Below, piece after piece: positions 1 through 7,212 of a stretch of 18,961 nucleotides of DNA. The stretch is taken from assembly GCA_023445495.1 (NCBI GenBank), contig JAEXLC010000044.1, forward strand, positions 1 to 18,961, read 5' to 3'. The notes under the pieces are model-generated. The model saw nothing but the letters and a program-made list of their open reading frames with translations, did no database searches and was not told the DNA's origin. Source of the DNA: Pseudomonadota bacterium (GTDB taxonomy: Bacteria; Pseudomonadota; Alphaproteobacteria; Sphingomonadales; Sphingomonadaceae). The translations under genes were made by a program, and so were the position numbers. The first letter of the stretch is position 1, and the number at the start of each line of letters is the position of its first letter.

Positions 1-2
1 AG

Positions 3-71
3 AGGCGCGCGCGCCTGACTAAGTGCTCCGATACTGGGCCCCGGCCTTCGCCGGGGAGCTGTGCGGAGCTT
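3..71. repeat. GC palindrome plus GC-rich hairpin
   Basis: Positions 3-16 are a perfect 14-bp palindrome (AGGCGCGCGCGCCT) made mostly of alternating CG. Just after it, CCCCGGC (39-45) and GCCGGGG (50-56) pair around a CTTC loop, and the outer arms GCTCCG (25-30) and CGGAGC (64-69) pair again, giving a two-part hairpin. It lacks a T-run, so I do not call it a classical terminator. It may be a diverged REP-type element or the 3' end of a transcript that begins outside the window. Confidence 0.5.
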
Positions 72-108
72 GAGGCAGCGTTATGTATCTTCAGCGGTCC
101 CAAGCCAT

Positions 109-244
109 CGTCATCCCCGCGCAGGCGGGGATCCAGGGTAGGTCGGGATAACGATGCAATCGGGCGCGCGCCTTCCGGAGATGCCAATGCGAGCCCGACG
201 CGCTCCGCCCTTGGCTCTGGATCCCCGCCTTCGCGGGGATGACG
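109..244. repeat. Inverted pair of REP elements (REPIN-like)
   Basis: Two copies of the same short element face each other. The left arm (109-135) contains ATCCCCGC (113-120), loop GCAG, GCGGGGAT (125-132). The right arm (218-244) contains ATCCCCGC (221-228), loop CTTC, GCGGGGAT (233-240). The left copy reads CGTCATCC inward and the right copy ends GGATGACG, so they are mirror images. The roughly 80 bp between them shows only weak symmetry, unlike the complete copy near 14.9 kb. The rest of the stretch between the window start and ispA holds no gene that I can support. Confidence 0.85.
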
Positions 245-280
245 GATAATAGGGGGAGGCGGGGGAAGGAGCCGCATAAG

Positions 281-304
281 ATCCCGGCTTTCGCCGGGAT
301 GACG
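281..304. repeat. Single REP element
   Basis: A third REP-like hairpin: ATCCCGGC (281-288), loop TTTC, GCCGGGAT (293-300), followed by GACGG. It has the same orientation as the right-hand copy at 218-244 but the CCCGG variant of the stem. It lies about 30 bp beyond the stop codon of ispA and could protect or end that transcript. Confidence 0.75.
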
Positions 305-331
305 GCTGCTATCGGGGCGACGGGGAGTCTC

Positions 332-1231
332 TCAGCGATCCCGTTCCAGCGTGTAGCGCGCGATGTCGCGCAGCAGGTCGGCTTCGGTGCCATAGGGCTT
401 GAGATGGGCGATCGCCTGATCGACGAGCATCCGGGCCTGCTCCCGGGCGCGTTCCAGCCCGAGCAGCGACAGGAAGGTCTCCTTGCCCGCCTCGCCATCC
501 TTGTGGAGCTTCTTGCCGACCAGCGCTTCGTCGCCCTCGGCATCGAGGATGTCGTCGGCGATCTGGAAGGCGAGGCCGACGTCGCGGGCATAGCCGCGCA
601 GGCCGGTGCGGCCCTCGATTGCTACCCGGCCGAGGATCGCGCCGCTTTCCACCGCGCAGCTGATCAACGCGCCGGTCTTCATCGCCTGGAGCCGCGTGAC
701 GGTGGCGAGGTCGAAGCTCGATTTCTCGGCTTCGAGATCCATCATCTGGCCGCCCGCCATGCCGGCCGGGCCGGCGGCGATGGCAAGCGTGCCCGACAGC
801 TCGATGCGGACGAACGGATCGGGATGGGTCTTCTCGTCGGCGATCACTTCGAAGGCGAGCGCGTGGAGGCAGTCGCCCGCCAGGATCGCGGTCGCTTCGT
901 CGAACGCCTTGTGCACCGTCGGCTTGCCGCGGCGCATGTCGTCATCGTCCATCGCGGGCAGATCGTCGTGGATCAGCGAATAGACATGGATGCATTCGAG
1001 CGCGAGCGCGGTGCGGGCGATGCAGGTGCGATCGACGCCGAACAGCTGGGCCGTGGCCGAGACGAGCAGCGGGCGCAGCCGCTTGCCACCGCCGATCGCG
1101 GCGTGGCGCATCGCCTCATAGAGTCCCTTGCGCGGATCGCCGGGCACGGCGAGCAGCAGGTCGAACTGGCGGTCCATCTCCGCCGAGACCTGCTTGAGCG
1201 CACCCTGAAGCGCGAGGGAGGCGTGCGCCAC
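332..1231 (-). CDS. ispA: Farnesyl diphosphate synthase (polyprenyl synthetase)
   Basis: Condenses isopentenyl diphosphate with DMAPP and GPP to make C15 farnesyl diphosphate, the precursor of quinone side chains, undecaprenyl phosphate and carotenoids. With a GTG start at 1231 the protein has 299 residues, normal for the family. The first Asp-rich motif is DDLPAMDDDD (89-98), with four residues between the Asp pair and the third Asp, as in bacterial type II FPP synthases. The second is DDILD (226-230). GGKRLRP (48-54) binds diphosphate. An in-frame ATG at residue 19 would cut into the N-terminal helix; GTG fits the alignment to E. coli IspA better. The gene follows xseB with a 5-nt gap, the classic xseB-ispA order. 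In many bacteria dxs follows; here 331 bp of repeats follow and no dxs is seen. Confidence 0.95.
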   Translation of the reverse strand: MAHASLALQGALKQVSAEMDRQFDLLLAVPGDPRKGLYEAMRHAAIGGGKRLRPLLVSATAQLFGVDRTCIARTALALECIHVYSLIHDDLPAMDDDDMRRGKPTVHKAFDEATAILAGDCLHALAFEVIADEKTHPDPFVRIELSGTLAIAAGPAGMAGGQMMDLEAEKSSFDLATVTRLQAMKTGALISCAVESGAILGRVAIEGRTGLRGYARDVGLAFQIADDILDAEGDEALVGKKLHKDGEAGKETFLSLLGLERAREQARMLVDQAIAHLKPYGTEADLLRDIARYTLERDR

Positions 1232-1236
1232 CTGGG

Positions 1237-1482
1237 TCAGCCGGCGTTGAACGGTGCGGTGGCGGCGGCGCGGCCTTCCGCATCGGTGCGGATCGCTTCG
1301 ATCCGCGCCTGGGCGGCATCGAGCCGCGCGGCGCATTGCCGGCGCAGCCGGTCGCCGCGCTCATACAGGTCGATCGCTTCCTGGAGCTGGGCTTCGCCGC
1401 TTTCAAGCCGCGCAACGATACGCTCCAGTTCCTTCAGCGCTTCCTCGAACGAGAGCGCAGCAACATCTGCTTCTTCTGCCAT
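1237..1482 (-). CDS. xseB: Exodeoxyribonuclease VII small subunit
   Basis: Small subunit of exonuclease VII, which binds XseA and degrades single-stranded DNA in the cytoplasm. The 81-residue protein has the family signature near the N-terminus: SFEEALKELERIVARLESGE, followed by L-EAIDLYERGDRLRRQCAARLDAAQARIE, a single coiled-coil helix pair. The start is the ATG at 1482 (MAEEADVAALSF); an upstream in-frame ATG at 1554 would add a non-conserved 24-residue leader that runs into the promoter region of the divergent gene. The stop lies 5 nt before the GTG of ispA, so the two are probably cotranscribed. XseA is not in the window. Confidence 0.93.
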   Translation of the reverse strand: MAEEADVAALSFEEALKELERIVARLESGEAQLQEAIDLYERGDRLRRQCAARLDAAQARIEAIRTDAEGRAAATAPFNAG

Positions 1483-1593
1483 GGCCTCGCTATGCGCCGG
1501 GCCGGGGGCGAATGGCAACCTGCCTCGGTATGATTGCAACCGGGCATCCTCCACCCTAGCTCGGCGTTACCTCGGCTGAAGGAGATTTCCCCC

Positions 1594-2979
1594 ATGTTCA
1601 CCAGCATCAATCCCGCCACCGGAGCGACGATCGAAACCTATCCGGAACTGGATGCGGACGGGATCGAGACGGCGCTGGCCCGGGCCGAGGCGGGGTTCCG
1701 TTCATGGCGCGATTCGTCGCTGGAGCAGCGCACCGAATTGCTGGGCAGGATCGCGGATGCCTGGGAAGCCAACAAGCAGCACCTCGCCGAAACCGCGACC
1801 CGCGAGATGGGCAAGACGCTGGCGAGCGCGATCGCCGAGGTGGAGAAGTGCATCAGCGGCTTCCGCCATTATGCCAAGGCGGGGCCGGGCTATCTGGAGC
1901 CGACCACGGTGCAGACCGCCGGCGGCGGCCATGCCGTGGCACGCTGGCTGCCGATGGGCCCGGTGCTGGCGGTGATGCCGTGGAACTTCCCCTATTGGCA
2001 GGTGATCCGCTTCCTCGCGCCGACGATCATGGCCGGCAATGTCGGGCTGCTGAAGCATGCCTCGAACGTGCAGGGCTGCGCGGCGCTGATCCAGCAGATG
2101 ATGGGCGCGGCCGGCGCGCCGGACGGGCTGTTCCAGAACCTGGCGATCAAGTCCGACAAGGTGGCGGCGATCATCGCCGACAAGCGGGTGGTCGCGGTGA
2201 CGCTGACCGGCAGCGAAGGCGCCGGCATGCAGGTGGCGCAGGCGGCGGGACGGGCGCTCAAGAAAGTGGTGCTCGAGCTGGGTGGTTCCGATCCGCTGAT
2301 CGTGATGCCTTCGGCCGATCTCGATCTCGCGGCGAAGACCGCAGTGACGGCACGTACCCAGAATGCCGGGCAGAGCTGCATCTGCGCCAAGCGGATGATC
2401 GTGCATGCCGATGTCTATGACGCGTTCCTCGACAAGTTCGAGGCGGGGATGAAGGCGCTGAAGATCGGCGATCCGATGGAGAAGGACACCGGCATGGGGC
2501 CGCTTTCCAGCGTGGCGCAGCGCGACACGGTGCTGGAGCAGGTCGGGCGCGCGGTGGCCGAGGGCGCGACGCTGCGCTTCGGCGGCGAGAAGATCGAGCG
2601 CGAGGGCGCCTGGATGACCGCCGGGGTGCTGACCGATATGGATCCCGAGAGCGACGTGGCGAAGGAGGAAGTCTTCGGGCCGGTCGCGGCGGTCTACAAG
2701 GTTGCCGATATCGATGCGGCGATCGCACTGGCCAATGACGTGCCGTACGGTCTCGGCTCGTCGGTGTGGACGGCGGACGAGGACGAGATCGAGCGCTTCG
2801 CCCGCGATATCGCTGCCGGAATGACCGCGGTGAATTCGCTGCTCGCGTCCACGCCCGAGGCGCCGTTCGGCGGGGTGAAGCTCTCCGGCCATGGCCGCGA
2901 GCTTGGCCCCTGGGGGCTGCACGAGTTCATGAACCTGAAGGCGGTGATGTTCGGGAAGAATGTGGTGGCGGGGGATTGA
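1594..2979 (+). CDS. NAD(P)+-dependent succinate-semialdehyde dehydrogenase, Sad/YneI type
   Basis: Aldehyde dehydrogenase of 461 residues that oxidises an aldehyde, most likely succinate semialdehyde, to the acid. The start NPATG, the cofactor-site MPWNFPYWQ (128-136), VTLTGSEGAG, the general base Glu228 in LELGGSD and the nucleophile Cys262 in NAGQSC are all intact. Length and sequence run close to E. coli Sad (YneI) over the whole protein, including the C-terminal FGGVK-SG-GRELG-GLHEF stretch. A second cysteine, Cys264, makes a C-x-C pair. The ATG at 1594 is preceded by AAGGAG; an ATG at 1534 has no such site. It diverges from xseB over about 110 bp and ends before a strong hairpin. The family is certain; the exact substrate is inferred. 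Confidence 0.9.
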   Translation: MFTSINPATGATIETYPELDADGIETALARAEAGFRSWRDSSLEQRTELLGRIADAWEANKQHLAETATREMGKTLASAIAEVEKCISGFRHYAKAGPGYLEPTTVQTAGGGHAVARWLPMGPVLAVMPWNFPYWQVIRFLAPTIMAGNVGLLKHASNVQGCAALIQQMMGAAGAPDGLFQNLAIKSDKVAAIIADKRVVAVTLTGSEGAGMQVAQAAGRALKKVVLELGGSDPLIVMPSADLDLAAKTAVTARTQNAGQSCICAKRMIVHADVYDAFLDKFEAGMKALKIGDPMEKDTGMGPLSSVAQRDTVLEQVGRAVAEGATLRFGGEKIEREGAWMTAGVLTDMDPESDVAKEEVFGPVAAVYKVADIDAAIALANDVPYGLGSSVWTADEDEIERFARDIAAGMTAVNSLLASTPEAPFGGVKLSGHGRELGPWGLHEFMNLKAVMFGKNVVAGD

Positions 2980-2986
2980 GGCTTAA

Positions 2987-3019
2987 AAATCCTCCCCGAG
3001 ACAAGCTCGGGGAGGATTT
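2987..3019. terminator. Bidirectional terminator hairpin
   Basis: A perfect 14-bp stem: AAATCCTCCCCGAG (2987-3000), loop ACAAG, CTCGGGGAGGATTT (3006-3019). It sits between the stop codons of two convergent genes (2979 and 3023). The A-rich and T-rich ends of the stem give a short U stretch in either direction, so it can serve both transcripts. Confidence 0.8.
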
Positions 3020-3022
3020 GAA

Positions 3023-3391
3023 TCAGCTCACCACGAACTTGCCCGTCATCCCGAAGCTCGCATGGAGCAGGTGGGTGCATTTGATCGGGTAGGTGCCGGC
3101 CCTGGGCGCGGTGAAGTGCACATCGACCGCGTCCTCGCTGTCGAGCTCGATCTTGCCGTCCTTGATCTTGGCCCGGTCCGCCGGCGCGATGGTGGCGGCT
3201 GCGAAGAAGTCTTTGGCCGCGAAATTGTGCCCGCCGCTGCTGGTCAGGTGCAGCACATAGGCCTGGCCGTGGACCAGCGCGATCGTGGACGGGGTGAACT
3301 TGAAGCTGGAAAGCGCGACCGCGATCCGCTGCTCCGGGGCCGGGGCCGCCGCCGTGAGGGCGAGCGCCAGCACGGCAAGCGGCGCCCTCAC
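3023..3391 (-). CDS. Exported cupredoxin-like copper protein
   Basis: Small periplasmic blue-copper-type protein of 122 residues. A signal peptide covers about residues 1-18 (RAPLAVLALALTAAAPA). The mature part has the cupredoxin beta fold pattern, with likely type 1 copper ligands His55 (GGHNF), Cys105, His110 and Met115 in the spacing C-x4-H-x4-M (KCTHLLHASFGM), followed by the usual G-KFVV end strand. The role is probably electron transfer or copper binding; no partner is identifiable. The start is a GTG that overlaps the TGA of the upstream acyl-CoA ligase by 4 nt (GTGA), implying translational coupling. Pairing a cupredoxin with a fatty-acid ligase has no obvious metabolic explanation. 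Confidence 0.85.
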   Translation of the reverse strand: MRAPLAVLALALTAAAPAPEQRIAVALSSFKFTPSTIALVHGQAYVLHLTSSGGHNFAAKDFFAAATIAPADRAKIKDGKIELDSEDAVDVHFTAPRAGTYPIKCTHLLHASFGMTGKFVVS

Positions 3392-5088
3392 CCCTGCTGC
3401 TCCGCGCGGACTTCGTTCAGCAGGTCCTTGCGGCTGAGCTTGCCGACCATCGTCTTGGGCAGGCTTTCGCGCACCACCACTTCGGCGACCCGCTCATGCT
3501 TGCCGACACGGGCATTGACCCACTGGGCGAGCGCGGCGCCGGTGATCGGCGTGGCGTCCTCGTCCAGGGTGACATAGGCGTGCGGCATCTCGCCATGATA
3601 GGGATCGGGCAGGCCGATCACGAGCGCCTCCTTCACGGCGGGGTTCTGGTAGAGCACCGCCTCGATCTGGCTGGGGAACACCTTGAACCCGCCGACGGCG
3701 ATCATGTCCTTCAGCCGGTCGACGATCTGGATATAGCCATCCTCGTCGATCAGCCCGACATCGCCGGTGCGCAGCCAGTGCGGCTCGCCATCGACGCTGA
3801 CGAACACTTCGGCATCGGCCTCCGGACGGTTCCAATAGCCCTGCATGATCTGCGGGCCGTGGACGACGATCTCGCCGGGCTCGCCCTCGGGCGGGGGACG
3901 CGTCGGGTCTTCCTTGTCGACCAGGCGGACGCGGGTGCCCTGGATCGGCTGGCCGATCGTGCCGGGCTTGTTGAGCTCGGTATAGGGATTGGTCGAGACC
4001 ACGCCCGAGCTTTCCGACAGGCCATAGCCTTCGATTACCCGGGCGCCGGTGACGCGCTCCCATTCTTCCTTGAGCTGGGCGGGCAGCGGCGCGCCGCCCG
4101 AGATGCAGAAGCGCAGGCTCTTGAAGTCGTCGGGCTTCATGCCGGGCGCGTCGAGCAGCGCCTGGTACATGGTCGGCACGCCGGGCAGCGAGCGGGGGCG
4201 GGTGCGGCGCAGCTCGGCCAGCGCCTGCTTGGCGTTGAAGCGCGGCAGCATCACGATCTCGCCGCCGGTCACCACGGTGCGGTTGAGCACGCAGGTATTG
4301 GCGAAGACGTGGAAGAAGGGGAGGACGCCGAGGATCCTGTCCTTGGCGGTGGCCATTTCCGGATCGAGCCGTGCGACCTGGCGGGCATTGGCCGACAGGT
4401 TCTGGTGGGTGAGCACCGCGCCCTTGGGCGTGCCGGTGGTGCCGCCGGTATATTGGATCAGCGCGACGTCCTTCTCGGGATCGATGCTGGGCGCGTCGCA
4501 GGCGCCGTCATTGGCGATCAGCTTCGAGAAGGCGATGATCCGCGCGTCCTGCGGGCGCTCGGTGACTTCCGAGCCCTTGAACAGGCGGTAGAAGAAGGAC
4601 TTGGCCGGAGGCAGGGCGCCGGCGACCGATCCGACCACCAGCCGCTCGAGCGCGCTCTGCTCGAGCACCTTGAGCGCGGTCGGCAGCAGCGCCGAGGCGG
4701 AGATGGTGAAAAGCAGCCTGGTGCCCGAATCGGCGACCTGATGGCTCAGTTCCTCGACCGTGTAGAGCGGCGAGAAGTTCACCACCGTCGCGCCGAGCTT
4801 GAGGATGCCGTAATAGGCGGCGACATAATGGGGGACGTTGGGCAGGAAGAGCCCGATGCGGTCGCCCGGGCCATAGCCCAGCGCCTTGAGCCCGCAGGCG
4901 ACGCGATTCACGCCGTCGAGCGTCTCGCCATAGCTGTAGTGCCGGCCCATGAAATCGAGCAGCGGCGCCTGGGGGTGGGCGCGGGCGCTCGCCTCGAACA
5001 GCTCGACCATGGATTGGGGCGGGAAGTGGGTGTCCCATGCACCCGGGTGACGATACGCGGTACGCCAGATCTGTTCGGGGTCAGTCAT
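3388..5088 (-). CDS. Long-chain fatty acid-CoA ligase (FadD-like)
   Basis: Adenylate-forming enzyme that activates fatty acids to acyl-CoA with ATP and CoA, at the cytoplasmic membrane face. The 566-residue protein has the ANL motifs in order: A3 TGGTTGTPKG (214-223), PFFHVFANT, A5 YGLSESSG (355-362), A7 LRTGD (ending near 443), A8 DRLKDMI (457-463) and the C-terminal catalytic lysine in KTMVGKL (near 550). The start is ATG at 5088 (MTDPEQIW); an in-frame TTG at 5106 would add six residues and is less likely. No clear Shine-Dalgarno is visible. The stop overlaps the GTG of the cupredoxin gene. Family certain; chain-length preference cannot be told. Confidence 0.92.
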   Translation of the reverse strand: MTDPEQIWRTAYRHPGAWDTHFPPQSMVELFEASARAHPQAPLLDFMGRHYSYGETLDGVNRVACGLKALGYGPGDRIGLFLPNVPHYVAAYYGILKLGATVVNFSPLYTVEELSHQVADSGTRLLFTISASALLPTALKVLEQSALERLVVGSVAGALPPAKSFFYRLFKGSEVTERPQDARIIAFSKLIANDGACDAPSIDPEKDVALIQYTGGTTGTPKGAVLTHQNLSANARQVARLDPEMATAKDRILGVLPFFHVFANTCVLNRTVVTGGEIVMLPRFNAKQALAELRRTRPRSLPGVPTMYQALLDAPGMKPDDFKSLRFCISGGAPLPAQLKEEWERVTGARVIEGYGLSESSGVVSTNPYTELNKPGTIGQPIQGTRVRLVDKEDPTRPPPEGEPGEIVVHGPQIMQGYWNRPEADAEVFVSVDGEPHWLRTGDVGLIDEDGYIQIVDRLKDMIAVGGFKVFPSQIEAVLYQNPAVKEALVIGLPDPYHGEMPHAYVTLDEDATPITGAALAQWVNARVGKHERVAEVVVRESLPKTMVGKLSRKDLLNEVRAEQQG

Positions 5089-5119
5089 TGACACTGGTGT
5101 AAGCAAGCCTTTGTGGGGG

Positions 5120-5326
5120 TCAAGTCGTAAGCCGCTTGCTCCACGTAACGAGCACGGAAATCGCGAAGATCCCGATATCGACGACGGCTTCGATCCGCTG
5201 TGGGGCGAGATCGTCCACGCGGTGCATGTGGAGGGCGATGTCGGCGCGGCGATTGGGGGAAGCGACGGCGAGCAGCGCCAGCGCAGCTAGCACCCCGAAA
5301 GCGATCTTCCTGGCTCGTCCCGACAT
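5120..5326 (-). CDS. Small two-helix membrane protein, unknown function
   Basis: A 68-residue reading frame that I do not recognise with certainty. It has a positively charged start (MSGRARK), a hydrophobic segment at about 8-24 that could be a signal anchor or signal peptide (ALLAVASPN), a polar middle (RRADIALHMHRVDDLAPQR) and a second hydrophobic segment at about 46-62 ending in WSKRLTT. It fills the gap between the diguanylate cyclase stop (5391) and the acyl-CoA ligase start (5088), on the same strand. The ATG at 5326 is chosen; an ATG at 5353 would add nine residues. The ribosome site is weak. The hydrophobic pattern supports a real gene, but homologues would be needed to confirm it. 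Confidence 0.55.
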   Translation of the reverse strand: MSGRARKIAFGVLAALALLAVASPNRRADIALHMHRVDDLAPQRIEAVVDIGIFAISVLVTWSKRLTT

Positions 5327-5390
5327 GGTTACCGCATACGCCCGGCGACGCATTCGGGCAAGCGAATCAGGCGGCTTAGCGGCGCAAGAG

Positions 5391-7073
5391 TCAGGCAGCT
5401 TCGCGGCGGGCCCGGGCGCGGTCGCGGCCGGCCGACTTGGCTTCGAACAGCGCGATGTCGGCGCAGCGATAGAGCGATTTCCAGTTCTTGTCGTCGGCGA
5501 GCGGGCCGGTGCAGGCGCCGATGCTCGCGGTGACCTTGAGGTCGAAGGGCATGCGCGTCTGGCGGAGCTTGTTGAGCAGCTGATCGGGCTCGATCGGGGT
5601 GCCGCTGTGCGACAGCAGCGCGAATTCCTCGCCGCCCAGCCGCGCGACCAGCGAGTCCGCCGGCGTGGCGGAGCGCAGCGTGCGGGCGAACAGGCGGAGC
5701 ACCTCGTCGCCGCCGTCATGGCCGAGCGTCTCGTTGACGCGCTTGAAGTGATCGATGTCGACGATCAGCAATTGCTGCTCGCCCGGGCGGCCCAGCGCCT
5801 GGTCGAGAAAGGCGCGGCGGTTGAGCAGGCCGGTGAGCGGATCGGTGTCGGCCAGGCGGCGAGCGAGCACTTCGCGGGTGATCGCCTCGTCGCGCTCGTC
5901 GCGCAGGAACTTGATGCGGTAGGCGACGGCCAGCGCGGAGACGAGCGCTTCGAACATCATCGAAACGATCGTCGAATTGTCGAGCCAGAAGCTCCACGGC
6001 AGCACATGGAGATTGGCGAGGACCCGCATCATCGCGAGCACCACCGGTGCACTCCAGGCGAGGGCGAACAGCCACAGGAAATGCGAGCGGTGCACCCAGG
6101 CATGCCACAGGGTGGGCACCACGATCGAGATCAGGCCGAGGATGGTGAGCGTGTAGAACATGTCGGCCAGGCGCAGGTCGATCGCGCCGAACAGGAACAC
6201 GACGACGCCCGACAGCGGCACGGCGGTGGCGACCAGGCGGGTATAGATGTCCAGCCGGCGCGAGCGGATCTTCATCTCGAAGAAGCTGAGCGTGAACAGC
6301 GCCGCGGCGCCGCCGGCCAGGCCGAGGAACAGATAGTTGAAGCGCAGCCGGTCGTTGTTGACCATGTCCGGCCAGAACCAGGCCATCGCGCCCGAGGACG
6401 ACAGGCCATAGCCGACCAGCACCGCGAGCAGCGCGCAATAATGGAGCTGGAAGCGGTAGCGCATCGCGCACCACAGCGCGAAATTATAGACGATCAGCGC
6501 CAGGCACATCCCGGCGAACCCGGTGTAGAGCGCGGCCATGGCGAGGTTGGTCGTGGCGATCCGATGCGCGTCGCTGATCTCCGCGCCGAGCAGCACGCCG
6601 CGGACATTGGCGGCGCCCTCGACATGCCAGAGCACGCGGGTGAGGGGGGCGTTGGACGGCGGGACCGGCAAGGCGGCGAGCGCGCCGAGCTGGATCAGCG
6701 GGGTGATGCCGCGGGCATCGGTCTGGTAATGATGGACATGCCCGTCCGCATAGAAGAGCTGGGCGGAGAGCCGCTGCTGCCAGAGGCTGGCGAAGTTGAT
6801 GACCAGCTGCCGCTCGGGTGTGGAGACGGCGTCGATCGGCTGGGACAGCGCCCAGTAATCGCCCGGGCCGAGCTTGTACTGCTTGGTGGTGCAATCGAAG
6901 CGCTCGGGATGGCGGACCAGCTCGGCGGGGTTCGTCCCGCCGGTATCGCGCAGCAAACAGACTTGCAGGTCGCCCGTTGACGCCGCCTGCGCGCGTGCGG
7001 ACGGCGCGATGCTCAGCAGAAGGGCAAACACACCGCACAGGAGAACAAGGTGGAAAAGGCGCACCCCCGGCAT
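5391..7073 (-). CDS. 7TM (DISM-like) membrane diguanylate cyclase
   Basis: Membrane-bound GGDEF protein of 560 residues that would make cyclic di-GMP in response to a periplasmic signal. Order of parts: signal peptide (1-28, ending ARA), periplasmic domain (about 30-175) with the DYWALSQPI stretch typical of the 7TMR-DISM extracellular domain, seven hydrophobic segments (about 178-390), a short linker and a GGDEF domain (about 405-555). The active site GGEEF is at 480-484, with DIDHFKRVNE-LGH-GGDEVL (439-459) intact, so it should be active. The RxxD inhibitory site is not at its expected place (S at -6, P at -9 relative to GGEEF). A palindrome lies about 30 bp upstream of the ATG. It is the only cyclic di-GMP protein in the window. 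Confidence 0.92.
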   Translation of the reverse strand: MPGVRLFHLVLLCGVFALLLSIAPSARAQAASTGDLQVCLLRDTGGTNPAELVRHPERFDCTTKQYKLGPGDYWALSQPIDAVSTPERQLVINFASLWQQRLSAQLFYADGHVHHYQTDARGITPLIQLGALAALPVPPSNAPLTRVLWHVEGAANVRGVLLGAEISDAHRIATTNLAMAALYTGFAGMCLALIVYNFALWCAMRYRFQLHYCALLAVLVGYGLSSSGAMAWFWPDMVNNDRLRFNYLFLGLAGGAAALFTLSFFEMKIRSRRLDIYTRLVATAVPLSGVVVFLFGAIDLRLADMFYTLTILGLISIVVPTLWHAWVHRSHFLWLFALAWSAPVVLAMMRVLANLHVLPWSFWLDNSTIVSMMFEALVSALAVAYRIKFLRDERDEAITREVLARRLADTDPLTGLLNRRAFLDQALGRPGEQQLLIVDIDHFKRVNETLGHDGGDEVLRLFARTLRSATPADSLVARLGGEEFALLSHSGTPIEPDQLLNKLRQTRMPFDLKVTASIGACTGPLADDKNWKSLYRCADIALFEAKSAGRDRARARREAA

Positions 7074-7104
7074 GCGGACGGCCTACGCCCAACATGACGA
7101 ACAA

Positions 7105-7122
7105 CCCGTAAAGATTTACGGG
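7105..7122. promoter_or_regulatory. 18-bp palindrome upstream of the diguanylate cyclase
   Basis: CCCGTAAA and TTTACGGG flank a central GA with no mismatch. It lies 32 bp upstream of the diguanylate cyclase start and 91 bp downstream of the preceding minus-strand gene. The two-base centre favours a dimer-binding operator over an RNA hairpin, although on the minus strand it is followed by TTGTTCGT, so a weak terminator for the upstream gene is also possible. On the minus strand an AAGGAG sits just before it, too far from the ATG to act as its ribosome site. Confidence 0.5.
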
Positions 7123-7212
7123 ATTCTCCTTAGTCCCGCGCTATTTGTCGAAGCCGCGTGGCGGGGACGGCGATACACTGCCGCCCCCGCTCTCCAGGGA
7201 ACCGAACAGGGT

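Noticed and set aside
109..304. Repeats that might suggest a CRISPR array
   Set aside because: Copies are few, inverted relative to each other, and the spacing is uneven; they are REP elements.
239..1579. Plus-strand reading frame opposite ispA and xseB
   Set aside because: Antisense shadow; begins within a REP element and has no recognisable domain.
1702..2922. Minus-strand reading frame opposite the aldehyde dehydrogenase
   Set aside because: Antisense shadow, His/Arg-rich with no domain; the plus-strand gene carries complete catalytic motifs.
5090..5105. ACAC-CA-GTGT near the acyl-CoA ligase start as a fatty-acid regulator site
   Set aside because: The arms are only four bases long and do not match a consensus I can name.
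5136..6980. Plus-strand reading frame opposite the diguanylate cyclase
   Set aside because: Antisense shadow; low-complexity Arg/Gln/Glu/Ala composition and no hydrophobic pattern.
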